A DNA stretch of 64,000 nt. Source: Monosporascus cannonballus. Its lineage: Eukaryota; Ascomycota; Sordariomycetes; Xylariales. Shown here one piece after another: positions 23,716-36,170 of this stretch. The notes below the pieces were generated by a model. That model saw nothing but the letters and a program-made list of their open reading frames with translations. It was not told the origin of the DNA and did not search any database. The stretch is from the NCBI GenBank assembly GCA_004154925.1, contig QJNS01000302.1, positions 19,524 to 83,523 of the forward strand, in the 5' to 3' direction. How positions within the stretch are numbered: the first letter of the stretch is position 1; the number at the start of each line of letters is the position of its first letter. Made by a program: the position numbers and the translations under genes.

Positions 23716-25172
23716 GATGGCCTGACGGGCGGGAAAAGCAAAGGGATCGCGGGTGCGACGGAGACCTTGTACATAAGATAGAGGGGGTTGCTGCGGTTGT
23801 AGCTAGCCTCCGTGTACTAGAACGAAGCAAGAAAGCCCAAGCCATGAATTGACAGCTTTTCTTTGTGTGATCACCGTCGTACATATGGGGTATGGTCGAG
23901 TGCTCAGATGCATTGAGGTCCCTGTTGGCCTCGGATCTACGTCGATGCGCTGTAGTGCATTTCCCTTGGCTACTTCTACGTTCAAGAACATATCCGCTTG
24001 CTTTAGGACCGTGGTGCAATGGTCTATCGCGGCTACCCCTTTTTCTATTGTTCTTGACCTTACCATTCTTACTCGTCCTGTGCATTTGCCATTCAGTCTG
24101 CCTTCGAAGGTTACTGTGGTTGATGTTGTTTTCAGCCCACTAACGTTAGAGGTATATATGTATTCCTAGGGATATATACGCATATACAACCATTTTGCGA
24201 GACCCCACATTTCTTCCAGGCCACTTCCCTTCCAGCTTTCAGCGCATCGGCGGAAAGTCATTTCGGCCAAGACCCTGGACCTTCCCTCATGCTAACGGAA
24301 TTCATTCACTCGTTCGTTCGTTCGTTCATTCATTCATTCATTCGTGCCTGCCACCGCAACCGCACCTGCAATTGCGCCTGTAGATAGGTACATACTGACA
24401 TCTCACATACATACCTGCTGTTGCCGATTTGCACGGGCCGACTGGAGTGGCTGACCGTCCCCCATTGAGTTTTACTTAATAAGCAGGAGAAGAGGTAGGT
24501 ACAACGTAGTAACAACCTCTTACTTCAAACTTCCTTTCGGCTGTGGAAGCTTTCTCTTTACTACCTGCCTATACCTACATACTTTGTTGACCCATTTCCC
24601 TCTCTCTCCCTCTCTCTCCCTCTCTGCTCCCCAAAATCCTCACCTCCCCGCCATCTACGTATTTCTTCCTCCTGTAACGTATCGAGGGAAGAAAGAAGCA
24701 CCAGCAGAAGAAGAGGAGGCATTCCGTCACAGGTCGCAATCTGTACGTAGTTTTTCTACCGCGCGCACCATACAGTTGGGTTTATCGTATTGCCCGCCTA
24801 ACTAATTTCTCTCCTCGCAGGCGTATTTCTCACGTAAGTCCCGTACTTGCACCTTGCTTGCTATTTACTTTGTCGACCTGACCTGCATGACGCCTTTAAT
24901 GGCCTTTCTCTTCTTGCGGTGTTAGTTTATGAGCAATAGGTTGCCTACCAATTGTCCCACATTATCCCCAGTTCATTCATTCACAGACTGCCAAGACGAC
25001 ACCAAATACTGGGACCTTGGAAAAACAATTGAATGAATGCCTCAGCACCCTCCCGCTCAGTCCCAGCCCTTCTTCACCCTGCTTTGACTGACTTAGATTC
25101 ATCTTACCAGCATTTCACCATCTGATTCTCCTGCCCAGTAAATAAGCATATATCACGATACCCGACAAGTGG
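23716..25172. promoter_or_regulatory. Long upstream/5' UTR region of the disordered Pro-rich protein gene
   Basis: A 1.46-kb non-coding stretch. It contains a TTCG/TTCA tetranucleotide tract at about 24,306-24,345 and (CCCTCTCT)n at about 24,598-24,625. C/T-rich leader-like DNA runs up to 25,172, with possible UTR splice donors such as CACGTAAGT near 24,832. Long CT-rich leaders with introns are common before large regulatory fungal genes. Transcript start is not identifiable. Confidence 0.5.
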
Positions 25173-28100
25173 ATGATGGCTACAGAGGCCACCGCTACGA
25201 AGCCCGTCGATGTATCTGTAAATGAGCCTTCGCTGGTGAGTATCTTCCCGTGCTTTACCTGGCCTCTGCTTAAGGCCGGAACCGTCTGTCGCCGCAAGAC
25301 CATTTCTACCTCATTTGACCCGAATCCCCTCTCTCATTTTTCCGCTTCCTGGGGTTGCAGTGGGTTGGCTGAGTTAGGGCGGCCTGCTCGTGATGACCTT
25401 GAATACGCTGACGTGCGGAACCTCTAGACGCACTCCGCTGCTACGACGAAAACTGATGCCCAGCATGTCAACACGCCCGGTACAACTGTCAACGGGTCCC
25501 TCGACGAGATCGAGAACAAACAGATTACCGATATAGTCGACGAACTGGTTAACTCAGCCGAAGTAAGCGTGAGCGGGGGTTCAGATACAGAAGCGTACAA
25601 GGCCGACCCTCTTAAATCTACAGATGACAAGGGCCATGTGCGCACCTCATCAACAACCACGAGGCCGAAGAGCTTCAAATCCGTGTCGGTCAATAAGACA
25701 TTCCTGGCCGCCAAAGGCGCGGCGAATGCCGCCTCCCGACCCGAGTCGGCCGCCGGATCTGCCTCATCAACACCGGCGCCAGGCAGCGCAGGTTCTTCCG
25801 CCTCGCGCCTGAAGCTGGTCGCAAAATCCGGGAGCAATCTGGGTGGTTCTACCAAGACACTCAGTACTAACGGCAAGTCGGCCGCTGCCCCCGACGGCAG
25901 CTCAGTATGGAACCGCAACAAGCGTGAGTCGCCCCCGGCTGAACTTCCGCATCATGCCCTGTCCGCGCGTTTCCCGCTAATAAACCAAGTAGCTGCACCT
26001 ACGCCCGAGCCAAAGAAGTTATCGGATGAAGAGCTCATGAATCAGTTAAATATTCACATTGCCGACCGCCTACGACCAGAGGACGACGCCAAAGGCCAGT
26101 CGAACTGGGCCGATATGGAGGATGAGGAGGAATGGGCACCCGAAACTATAACGTGGACCGACGGAACCCAGATCACGCTACCGCACGCCGACGAGCATCC
26201 CCCAAATCCAGCTCCAGCTCCAGCTCCAGCTCTAGCTCCGGCCCCGGCTCCGGCTCCGGCCCCGACTCCGGCTGCTATCAGCAAGGAGCCGGACGTCCAG
26301 CCTAAGCCGAAATCCCCAGCACCTACTGCCACTTCTACAAGTGCGACCGCTTCTCCGTCGGTCAGGCCGGGTGTGTTGGCATCAGGAAAAGGCCTCGTGC
26401 TTAAGGGTGCACCAGAGAAACCTACCTTGGTAGCGAAGCCACCCCCTCCCCCGGCGCCCGTGAAGTCTCCCTGGGCTCCCTTGCCGCCTATCGACAAAGC
26501 ATCTCCCGCTATAGTTATGGAGCTACCTGCACATACCCACCCTTCACGAGGCGCCCAACGCGATGTCGCAAGCACTAAGAGTATGACGCCGCCTCCCACG
26601 AAGGAGATCGCCGCGGATGATTTTAGTAGAACAACCTGGCGCGAAGGTCCTAACAACTCGAGCCGCGAGCTCTTCAACTCACAATCGGGACGTTACGAGC
26701 CTGTTTTCGATAGAAGGGGCTCACGACACGAGATGCCCCCGAGACAGCCTTCCGTCCTGCAACGGCCATCGCATCATGATCACCAGGGACCCGCGGAGCC
26801 TTCGGCTGCTTTTCAGACAGGCAGGATTAGTGGGCAAGAAGGACCCTATGGCCGTCGCCGTGGCTCTTCGAATGTCAGCGGTGGTAGCGGAAGCATGGCC
26901 CACCGAATGGGAAGATCACACGAGGTCCCACCCCCTGAGGTCTTACAGGCACGGACCGGTTCCTTCGCTGGTGGCACGGATAGTCCCAATTCGAGTCGCC
27001 CGTTTTCGCCCGCGAACAATTATCCAACGCCGCGCTCACACTATAGTCAGCCATGGCAGCCACGGCCTTCTCCCAACCAAAACCATGCCAGTATCCACCA
27101 TCCTCAAGCTACGGTTGATGGAGGTCTAGTTTCGCCAGTCAATCCTCCGGCAGTGTCGACGGACGAAGACACTATCGAACTTCAGAAGAAAATCATGCGC
27201 GAGCGTCGCGAGGCCGCCAGGAAACGTAGGGTTGAAGAGGAGGAGCGCGAGGAGGCGGCAAAGAAGGAGCGGCTTCGTCTAAAGCTCGAGGCGCTCGGTC
27301 CTGCTCCCGAGCGGAAGAGCAACAAAAAGGAGGAGAGCAAGGAAGATGCCCCGAAAGCATACCAGCCCCCGCAGCGCGAAAACATTCCTGCGTCTCTTGC
27401 CGCGAGGACCACTATGTCCCCTCAGAAGCCCGATGCGCCAGCTACGTCGTCGGTCGAAAAGGAACAGGAAGGGAAGGCCGAGGCTAAGATGACGGCAGAG
27501 GCCCAGGTCAACGGTGGCAGTCAGAGTTCTTACAGCCAAGCAAGGTCTCAAGGAGCCGCGACTCAGGCGTCAGCCCTGCCCAAAGCCCAGCCAGCAGCGT
27601 CTTGGCCTGAGGCACCCCAGTCACAGAAGCCCGCCCCTTACTGGGGAAGCAACCCCCAAAATACGCCCAGAAATGTGTGGGGCGCCCCTGGAAACGATCG
27701 CTCGCTTGGAAATGGTACTTTCAGTGCGGGACCTCTAGCAGACCCGCACCACGCCCCAATATCAGCTGCGCCGCGCCATCCAGCCCCCATTGGTACCCCC
27801 CGACACACATCCCAAGTCCAACATAGTCATGCTGAACCCCCGTCGAGCCGCCTAGCACCGATCGGGCCACCCCGGGGCCGCCCCGCGCCTCCTTCTCGAG
27901 GCGAACAGCAGATGGCCAGCAATCCCTGGAAGAGCGCAGATATAGCCGCAGATGACCATGCCATAAACCTTGAAGTCCGGGCAAGGAATGAGGCCCAGAT
28001 GAAGCAGTTTGCAGATCAGGGTTTGGGCGTAGATGCAATGGGCCCTTCAACTGTTGACACGTGGCGTGAGGTTAGGAGGAACGAAGATGGAAAGAGAGTC

Positions 28101-29387
28101 CATGTGGGAAGTTCGGTAAAGTCATACAGCAATGCCCCTTCGAGAGGCGATCAACGGAATGCCTCATGGAATGGCCCCGCTGTTTCGGAGAAGGAGGATG
28201 CTCCTCATGCCATGCCAAATGGAGTTGGGCCTGACTACAGCAGACAACCGCCAGTTGGACCAAGCGGGGTTACTATGCCTACCCCTGCTTCACAAACTCG
28301 AGGTGGTTCGCGATTCTTCCCATCCTCTAAAGGTGCACCTCATGAAGACCCAACCTCACAACAGCCTCTGCAGCAGCAATCTCGGACCCAATCTCCTTCG
28401 CCGCCTCCGCCGACGATGGAAGATCACCCGGTATACTCGGGCAACCCTGAGCGTCCTCATGTGGCATTGCCGCCCCCAAGGCCGCAAGTCAAGCTTCCCC
28501 CATCGATAGCTATATCTGAGCAACCGGCGCCGGCACCCGTCGCACCGCCTCAGAGAATTGCTCCTATCTCGTTTGCAGCAGCTGCCGCCGCCGCCGCCGC
28601 CCCAGTGCCTCATAATGTGTCGTCACAAACGACAGCTATGCGACCCCCAAGTCGGGGATTACACGGTCATCCTCAGAGCCCGCACGAGTATGCATCTCAG
28701 CAGAAGTGGCAGGACAAGATAAACCATCTTATGGGGAAGGATTCTGCACCACCTGCCAGGTCTATGGCGGTCGAAGTCGCTAGCAGACATACTCTGGAGC
28801 ACATGCCTTCGAATGCGAACGGATCCGCCACCGTCTCGCTTCCGAGTCTCTCGACCTCGAGCTCCACGGCAAGCGACGATAGCCGATCTACCAGCAGAGG
28901 AATGGCAGAAGAGTGCTTTGAGGAACAAGAGATGGGATCGTTGCCCCCTGTTCACCTACCTAATGAAGCGCCGGATGCACTATGGCACGCTGCTTCGGTC
29001 AACTGGCAGCCCCTAGCCCAGAGATACCGGGTCGAGGCGTCTAATGCCGAAGAACACCGGTTTGGCCCCGACTGGGCGAATGGCAAGACGGTTATCCGTA
29101 TCGCAACGCCTGGATCAGACCCCAGGACTTTGCCTTTCAGCCTCAGAAACTCCATGAACAACCGAACCAAAAGCAATCCGCGCCGTCCGCCACAGAGAGG
29201 TGGCGGCAGGCACTCTTCTCGGGGCGGACACAGGGGGGGTAGAGAGATGTCTGACCACCACGGCGAGCATCCTTCAGGTCCGTCATCGGATCGACCCACT
29301 TCGAATCGAAGTAACCGGAGCAGTTTCCGTGGCCGCTCTGACAACTGGGGCAGACATACGTCGTCCGCCTCGACTGTACAGACCTAG
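25173..29387 (+). CDS. Very long intrinsically disordered Pro/Ala/Ser-rich protein with RGG tail
   Basis: I do not recognise a characterised family. Two exons: 25173-25235 (MMATEATATKPVDVSVNEPSL) and 25428-29387, phase 0, giving 1,340 aa. Most of the protein is low complexity. An acidic-aromatic motif follows early (NWADMEDEEEWAPETITW, then TDGTQITLPHA). Next are a Pro-Ala dipeptide run (about 26,209-26,276), a charged coiled-coil-like helix (27,165-27,300; MRERREAARKRRVEEEERE) and a poly-Ala run (about 28,576-28,600). An ordered-looking island contains INLEVRARNEAQMKQFADQ and MGPSTVDTWREVRRNEDGK. The C-terminus is an Arg/Gly tail (GGGRHSSRGGHRGGRE). RGG plus disorder suggests RNA binding or condensate behaviour; this is inference. 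Intron donor GTGAGT, acceptor CTCTAG. Upstream leader is long and CT-rich. Confidence 0.8.
26209..26276 (+). repeat. Ala-Pro hexanucleotide repeat within the disordered protein gene
   Basis: GCTCCA/GCTCCG/GCCCCG hexamers in frame encode an alternating Ala-Pro stretch with one Leu and one Thr interruption. Likely length-variable between strains. Confidence 0.75.
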
Positions 29388-32155
29388 GCCTGTCACCTAC
29401 ACCTGTAGGACCTTGCGGCATTGTATTTATCGATTTGACTACCACATGGTAACTGCAGTCATACCATCCAGTGGCAGGGTTCTTTGAACGAAGTGCTTCG
29501 CATACGCCCATTTTTGAGGAATTGCAAACACGGCTAGGGTGTCTTTCGACCATTCCTCATATCTCATTACCACCTGTATACATCTACCCGGATGCAGCAT
29601 GATGTCAGCATCCAATTCCGTCTACTGTCGTGCAGATGGTTACCCGTCTCGGTACGATATTGTGTACATTACCCCAGCGTGCTGTGTTGATACAGCATAT
29701 TTCCCTGGCGATCCCTACATTACGGATCCTTCGCCCATGGAATGTTTCTAGTGCGGGCAGGATCATGGTCGAGATTACGAATACGAACAACAGGAGTCCC
29801 CATTACTGTGTGAACCTTCAATGAACGTCAACGAGACAACGACTATTGCGAAATCCAGTATGATTTCCTGGCCGAGGCGACGCTTGTATGTGCCAAACTT
29901 GTTGGTCGTCCATTGTTTGATGGCTGGATGGACTTGTGAACCGAGTGAATCCCAAGACGATAGGGCTTCGGATGATCAGGTCCGCTTGGATCCATCAGGG
30001 GTTTGGTTCATGAGGAAAAGGAGACCTCTTGTCAGGGGGGGAGTGCCCCCCTCCGGGGAGGCACTCAACTGCTGTGCGTAGATCGCAAGTTGACAGTAGT
30101 CTTGGTAGGCTGCTCAGTGCAAATGAATTCAGAAAACTCCATCACATACGTTCCGCTCGTATGATTCGTGAACCCACCTCCCCCGCGCCGGGGGGGGGGT
30201 TCCTACTTGGTGCTTCGTTATGCTGCCCGGTAACGTCCGGTTGAGTTGTAATTATGACCGAATGGATTAAAGGTCCGAGTAGGTACTTAATTCCCATTAA
30301 GAGGAAGACTTGCAACATCGCTAGCTGGAATATTACACATACAATCACGTGGTCAAGTGGCCTGTGTAATAATACTAGAGATATCAAGCACTTGGGCGAG
30401 TCCTCCTCACGTTCTTCCCCGGAAACAGTGCACCGGTGAGGCGCCTTAACGGGTTATAGACAGTAGGCGATTCCGAACTCTTTTGCAGTTTAAACTATTC
30501 CGGCCCCCCTCATTTTCTTTTCTTCTTTCCCCTTGCTCGAGGGGTGCGCGGCAGGCAGCCGAAATCCCTCGTAAAAATAAAGCAGTTGCCGAGGCGACAC
30601 GTATACATAAATGACCTATGTAGGTGATCCAAGGTCTCCATAGCGAGAACAGATCTTCTACTACCAAGCAACCGCTCATCTCAAAATGTCACCGCAAGCG
30701 CGACCGTGATATCCTGCCCCCATAAACGGCCACATTACATACACAACCTAGGTAGCATCAGCAGTGTTCATGCTACCTACTCCGACGCTGTGCTAGCAAA
30801 TTCATGCTTATATATGCATACGTACACGCAACTCCTCCGTTATTGTTATGGACTGTTCCATGCCGGGTCGCGGGTAATTTTTGACCTTGAGATTCCAGGA
30901 GAGGAGGGTGGTGAAATAGGGGTGGTGGTATGGCTAGCTAGCCAGGGTTCCTCTCGAGCGGATGGGGTCCGCTAGGGAGGTGTAGTCAGGCAGGCCCTGG
31001 TTGGCGGGGTCATCGGTGCCAATGGCGGTTCGGGGGGAGAATCGGCGTTGCGGCTGGCCGTCCGGTCGGTTGGGGCGCTCGGGGAGTTTGCGCCGAGAGT
31101 CCGTGGCGCGAGCGAGCGAGCGAGCTAGGCGGGGGGGGGGGGGGCCCGAACTCGCCGATCCTCTCGCCTTCTCGCGCTGCCTCTTTTCGTCCCTGCGGAA
31201 TCCCCTTAGGGTACCCCGGCCCGATCCTCCGCGTAGCTAAAACCGCGAGCCCCGAACCCGCGCGGATCCCCGTCGAAGCCCGCTTCAGGAGACCCGAGGG
31301 TGCTCCCTACGCTGTCGTCGTCGACGTCGATAGGTGCTGTTGAAGAGATGGGGGCTTAACGGGCGACCAGCTCGAATAAACAGCTACGTAAACTCAAGAG
31401 CCGCTCTCGCTCATGTCCGGGGGTCGGCGGGGATCTGGTGTGGTTTTGCCTTCAGTAAGTTTTCGTAAGGCAGGGTGGGGCGGGAACCGAGAGGCGGACG
31501 GCAGGGGCGCTTATTTGCGTGTTAAAATTGATATCCCAAGGGAAATAGGCCTCGGGCGGAGATGGCAGAGTAAGCCGGTGAGGCCTTAGCCGGTAGGGGA
31601 TAGGCTAGGAGAACCTACAGGCCATGCCGGGTTTCGGGTTTGGGTGTATCGGCCTATACCACCATCCCTTCTGAGATCCATGAGCCCGGGCATTACGTAG
31701 TGAGAAGAGGGCCAACGCCAATAGGCATATCCACAGTCAACACCCGGGTTAAAAGCAGGACCTCCCTCGGAACGGGACGATGGCAGAGTCACTTTAGCGA
31801 TAGCTTCGTAATAATCGTCGGTGGCGTGGCACCCACTCATTCATATTGCTCGGTCCTATCCCTCATTCAACCAGCTTTATCTCTTCAGCAGCAATGAACA
31901 ATACCCATTCATAAGGTACAGCACAATGCAGTTTATCGTTGAGGCACTGACAGACCATACATAACATCCGAGTCATTCCTTCCATTCTCATTCGTTCACA
32001 CGGGACAAACCCTTAAAGAGCTCTCCCCAACTCCAGACGCCATGTGCTCCCATGAGCTGCTTGGGTAGGTAGGTATATCAGTATCAGTGAGTGCTCAGAT
32101 CATGCCATCCAAACCAAATCAAATTGCAAACCCGCCCGATAGGCCGGCCCCTTAG
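29388..32155. other. Gene-free 2.8-kb intergenic region
   Basis: No gene or RNA could be supported. Notable sequence: a GC-rich hairpin at 30,041-30,066 and C/G runs at about 30,180-30,199. A (GAGC)n tract leads into a 14-G run at 31,131-31,144, within a generally GC-rich patch (about 31,000-31,330). MCM6 and the disordered-protein gene converge on this gap, so both 3' UTRs lie here. Confidence 0.5.
30041..30066. repeat. GC-rich hairpin
   Basis: GAGTGCC and GGCACTC arms (7 bp) enclose CCCC/GGGG with a TCC loop, an almost fully paired 26-nt hairpin. It lies about 650 bp past the disordered-protein gene. Function unknown. Confidence 0.6.
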
Positions 32156-35100
32156 CTAAACCTCCTCGACGGCGCAGTTGGGATGCAGCACGTAGACGAC
32201 CTTCTGCGAAGCCGTGGCCCCGCCATCGGCTGCTGCGCCTGTCTCGTCCTCTGCTAGGCCCTCGCCGCGGACCGCCATGAGGATGTTGTCCTGTTTCGGG
32301 GTCTCACGTCAGCAAAGTCCAGTCTTAAAAAGGGTATTGAAGGGGCGCATAAAGGGGAACGAGGGATGTTGACGAGAACAAGGAGGTCGCGATCGATATA
32401 GCAAAAGACGTACCTTGACCATCTTCTTCAGTACCATCTTGGCGAGGCCCAGCTCGTGATGATAGTCCTCCTCACCGTCGAGCTCGTCCTCCTTTTGCTC
32501 CAGGTACCACTGGATGAGGTCGTCGGCCTCGACGCCCTCGCCGGCGCCCGAGGACTCGTCCTCGCCGATGCGCGACACCAGCATGTTGACCATGCTGATG
32601 TACTTGTCGTACGTGATGGCGGTCTTCTTCTTCCTCGGCGCGCCGTCCGCCTCCGCCTCAGTCTCGCCCTGGCCTTCGGCCATGCGCTCGTCGCCCTCCG
32701 CATCGGCGTTCCGCGCCGACGCTGACGCCGACGCTGAGCCGGACGCCTGGTCCGCGGCCGCGAGGAGCGCCGCGGAGTCATCGGGCGCCTCCTGGGTATC
32801 TTCCTCGTCTTCCATCTCGACGTCGTCGTGCTCGACCGAGATGATGCTCTGCCTGAGTAGGTTATACGCCTCTTCGACGAACGCGGGGGTAATCTCCTCG
32901 ACGCAGTTGGCCTTGGCGATGGCCTCACTGAGCCGGATTAGACTCTCCAGCTGGCGCACCGTGATGCGATAGCTGTTGCGGCCGACGCCGCCTTGGGCGT
33001 CGTCCGCTCGCAACTCCTTATACTTGTTGACGAGATGCTCGCGCGCTTCCGGCGTTAACTCAGGCCGGAACGTCCGCGCGAACCGGATGTACCGCTGCAG
33101 GCACTCGGTGCCGAACTCGGGCTCCACCGCAGAATCGCGCAGCGCATGGATACTGACAATGTGCTCAGCAAGGTGGCGGTCGACCGTCTCGCTACACTCG
33201 TCGAGGATGACAAAAAATAGATCGAAACGCGACATGATAGGAGCGCTCATGTTGATATTGGCGCGCAGCGTCGTCTTGCGGTTGTACCGTCCGCCCACCG
33301 GGTTAGCGGCCGCTAGAATCGAGGTGCGGGCGTTCAGCGTCGCCTGGATACCGGCCTTGGCAATCGATATCGTTTGCTGTTCCATAGCCTCGTGGATCGC
33401 GACCTGGTCCGCGATATCCATCTTGTCAAACTCGTCGATGGCGCAGATGCCATTGTCCGCAAGCATCAGCGCACCGGCCTCGATGGTGAACTCGCCCGTC
33501 TCTTCGTCTTTGACCACTGACGCCGTTAGACCGGCTGCTGATGAGGCTTTACCAGACGTATAGACAGCGCGCGGCGCGAACGAGCAGATATACTTTAGGA
33601 ACTGGGACTTGGAAGTCGAAGGGTCGCCGACGATGCAAATATTGATGTCGCCACGTAGGGCCATTCCTTCGGCTGTGGTCTTGTGCACACCTGACATCAG
33701 TTGCAGGAGCAGGCCCTTCTTGACGATTTCGTGGCCGTAGACCATAGGAGCCAAGGAGTTGACGAGACGCGAATAGATATGATCGCTGTGAACCATCTCA
33801 CGAAGCTCTTCGATTTCACTTCCCGTCATCGAACTCAGTACTGCGGACTGTGCCTCTTCGACACTCTCGGCCGTATCGGCGGAGGCTTGGGTGAGCGCGT
33901 TGACGATATCGTTGACTTGGCGGGTAGCCGACTGGCCCGGTGTTGAAGTGTCCGGTGTCACCATATTTGCAAGGAAGGCTAGACGGTACGTCAGGTCACG
34001 AACACCAAGAGACTTCAGACCGGAGACGCCGTTGCCGCCCACATCGTTATTGCGGGACGCACTTCGGTCATCTCGGATAGCGGTTGGTCGAACACCAGGA
34101 AGACCCAGTTGGCTGACATCAGGAACCACAATCAGTGCGCCAGTGAAGATGCACTTCTCGCCGGCCTTGGCTCGATCAACCATTTCACCTCGGAGGATGA
34201 CATCCATGGTTCGTGGCATGCTGCCGGTGGGTATCTCGGAGCTGTTCTCTTGGATCCTGACCTTCTGCCAGTCGACGAAAGTGCTTCGTCTAATATCGAG
34301 CTGCCATGCAAGGCGGTTTCCGCACTCGAGGTTGGGGCATTGCGGGGGTTCTGTGTAGCGGAAGGTCTGTTCCACATTCGGGATGACCGTCCGGCAGGCT
34401 TCGCAGACGAATGTGGCGAGGGAAAGTTCTGGTCTCACTTCGGATGTTCTCGTGACTGTTCCGGAGATGGAGAGCAGCTGGCCGATGTTCTTTGCGCGCA
34501 GGCTCCGGATTCTCGACACCAGAGGCAGGTTATAAAAAGCAATTGCGAAGAGCTTATCCGTCTGCTGATTCGCTGTCTTGTTACTCTGTAGGTCAGATTG
34601 ACTGGCCGACCCGACATTGCTCGCACCCGAGGTCGTCTGATTACTTGAGGTTGTGGCCTGTCGATGCTCGCGGAAATATTGTGGCTCGTACTTGGCAATC
34701 ATGTTATGGAGGGCATTGGTGAGAAACGGAAGGAATCGATAATATTGTGAGTTGATGGCGTTGGCCAAGCCTCCGTTCTGATATGAGGCAACATGGTCCC
34801 AGTTTACGTAGAAGGTCGAAAGCTGATAAACTCGCATTCCATGAATCTGCGCCACGTAGAACTTGTCTGTGGTGACGGCGCTGGGTGTCGGCGCTCCCGA
34901 GGAAGTTGGATCCTCAATGAATCTGCCAGGCCAAAGGACATCAGCAAATCTCGACCATATTTATCACCAGACACTACAAGCTGCTCACTCTTCAATGAAG
35001 TTCTCGAAATGCTCCTGAACCGTGATTCCGATTCGATCCTCGACCCTTGGTATAGTAGAAGGATCGCCTCTTCTCCGGCGACCAGGAATCTGATCATCTG

Positions 35101-35266
35101 CGAGACCCGCGCCCTCGTCATCGCTGGGCGCTGCCAAACTTTCTGAAGGCGGGCCCCTAGGCCTGGCTGAGGATCCTCGCTGGAACTGTCTCTGTTTAGG
35201 GGTAGAGGCGGCAGCCCTCGAAGGGGCATCCGACGTGATAATACCGGCGTCGCTTGGAGTCGCCAT
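32156..35266 (-). CDS. mcm6: MCM6, replicative helicase subunit
   Basis: Subunit of the Mcm2-7 helicase that is loaded at origins and forms the CMG complex in the nucleus. Model: 34989-35266, 32414-34922, 32156-32290; 2,922 nt, 973 aa, phases consistent. The N-terminal domain carries the zinc motif CEAC...CPNLEC. The AAA+ domain has Walker A GDPSTSKSQFLKY, Walker B ICAIDEFDKMD, sensor-1 AAANPVGGRYNR and the arginine finger SRFDLFFV. IVKKGLLLQLMSGVHKTT is MCM6-like. The C-terminus is a winged-helix segment ending VVYVLHPNCAVEEV, typical of Mcm6, after an acidic Ala/Asp linker. The 3' intron starts GTACGT and ends ACAG; the 5' intron starts GTGAGC and ends GGCAG. An MCB box lies 179-184 bp upstream of the ATG. 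Confidence 0.96.
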
Positions 35267-36170
35267 TATAGTTTATCACTTGTCAAACCGGGCCTTGCGA
35301 GACGTGCTGGAGCTTATGACTTTGAAAATTACTTGGAGATATCAGGGGTTGGAATTGTAGTTGGTTGTTTGGGGCCTTATCGGGTGGAAAAAGTCAAGTA
35401 TTAGAGGGGCCGCGCTAATTCCGTGTTCTCCAGGGAAACGGCGACGCGTAAAGACGCGCCCCCTTGACACGAAAAGTTAAAGTGGTTTCCTTTAGACGCA
35501 TATTACCGTTTTACCGCATTAGACTATGTCTCATCACTCGTTTCAATACCAAGTATTTTACTTCCGGCGAAAATCCCCTAACTCGATGGGCGGCCATCTA
35601 ACCACCACCTCTTGTAAAGAACCCTCTGCTGAACCTCTGTGATAACGGGGTCCGTAGCTAAGTAACACTTTTTTTACCATGAAGACCATCCCGCTTGCCT
35701 TCTACCTTATTCACGACCACTCTCCCCGGCAGCTCCATATACTTGACAAGTTGAAGCTGTGACCAGATTGTGATGGCCAGCCACATCTCGCAATGAAGGA
35801 GATAATGGCCAAAATACCCATGTGCGGGAGTGCGATGCTTAGCCTCATAACCGCTGGTCAACCTAATGGGGGCACATCTGTAGATGCGACGGCGCGTCTA
35901 TCTTACCCCTGTGAAAACTAAAGGCATGGTTAGCCCTAATAGATCAACCCCTAGTCGAAATTACCTACAGCCGCCTCCGGTACCGCCTTCTCACAGCTAC
36001 AGCTGTGTTTCCCTGTATTTAAGAGGGCACCATTTCTCTTTTGTTTTGGTTACGATCATTTAGAGGTCAACCTGATAATATATTCTTCCTCAGTTGCAAT
36101 TGCTTCAGCCTGTGATGTCAGGATCTCCTATCCCCTGATTACGAAGGTGTTGGAGAGTTGAGGAAGATAC
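35267..36170. promoter_or_regulatory. mcm6 upstream region / intergenic
   Basis: A 904-bp region between mcm6 (-) and the decayed gene (+). Apart from the MCB-type box no specific element is recognised. Confidence 0.5.
35445..35450. promoter_or_regulatory. MCB-type box (ACGCGT) upstream of mcm6
   Basis: ACGCGT followed after a few bases by a second ACGCG core (35,455-35,459), upstream of the mcm6 start at 35,266. In fungi the MBF (Swi6/Mbp1-type) complex binds ACGCGT to drive G1/S expression of replication genes. Position and gene identity fit; binding is inferred. Confidence 0.55.

Noticed and set aside
27182..27551. Several 75-200-aa open frames on the minus strand opposite the disordered protein gene (also at 26054-26677).
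   Set aside because: Mirror frames of a long GC-rich low-complexity coding region.
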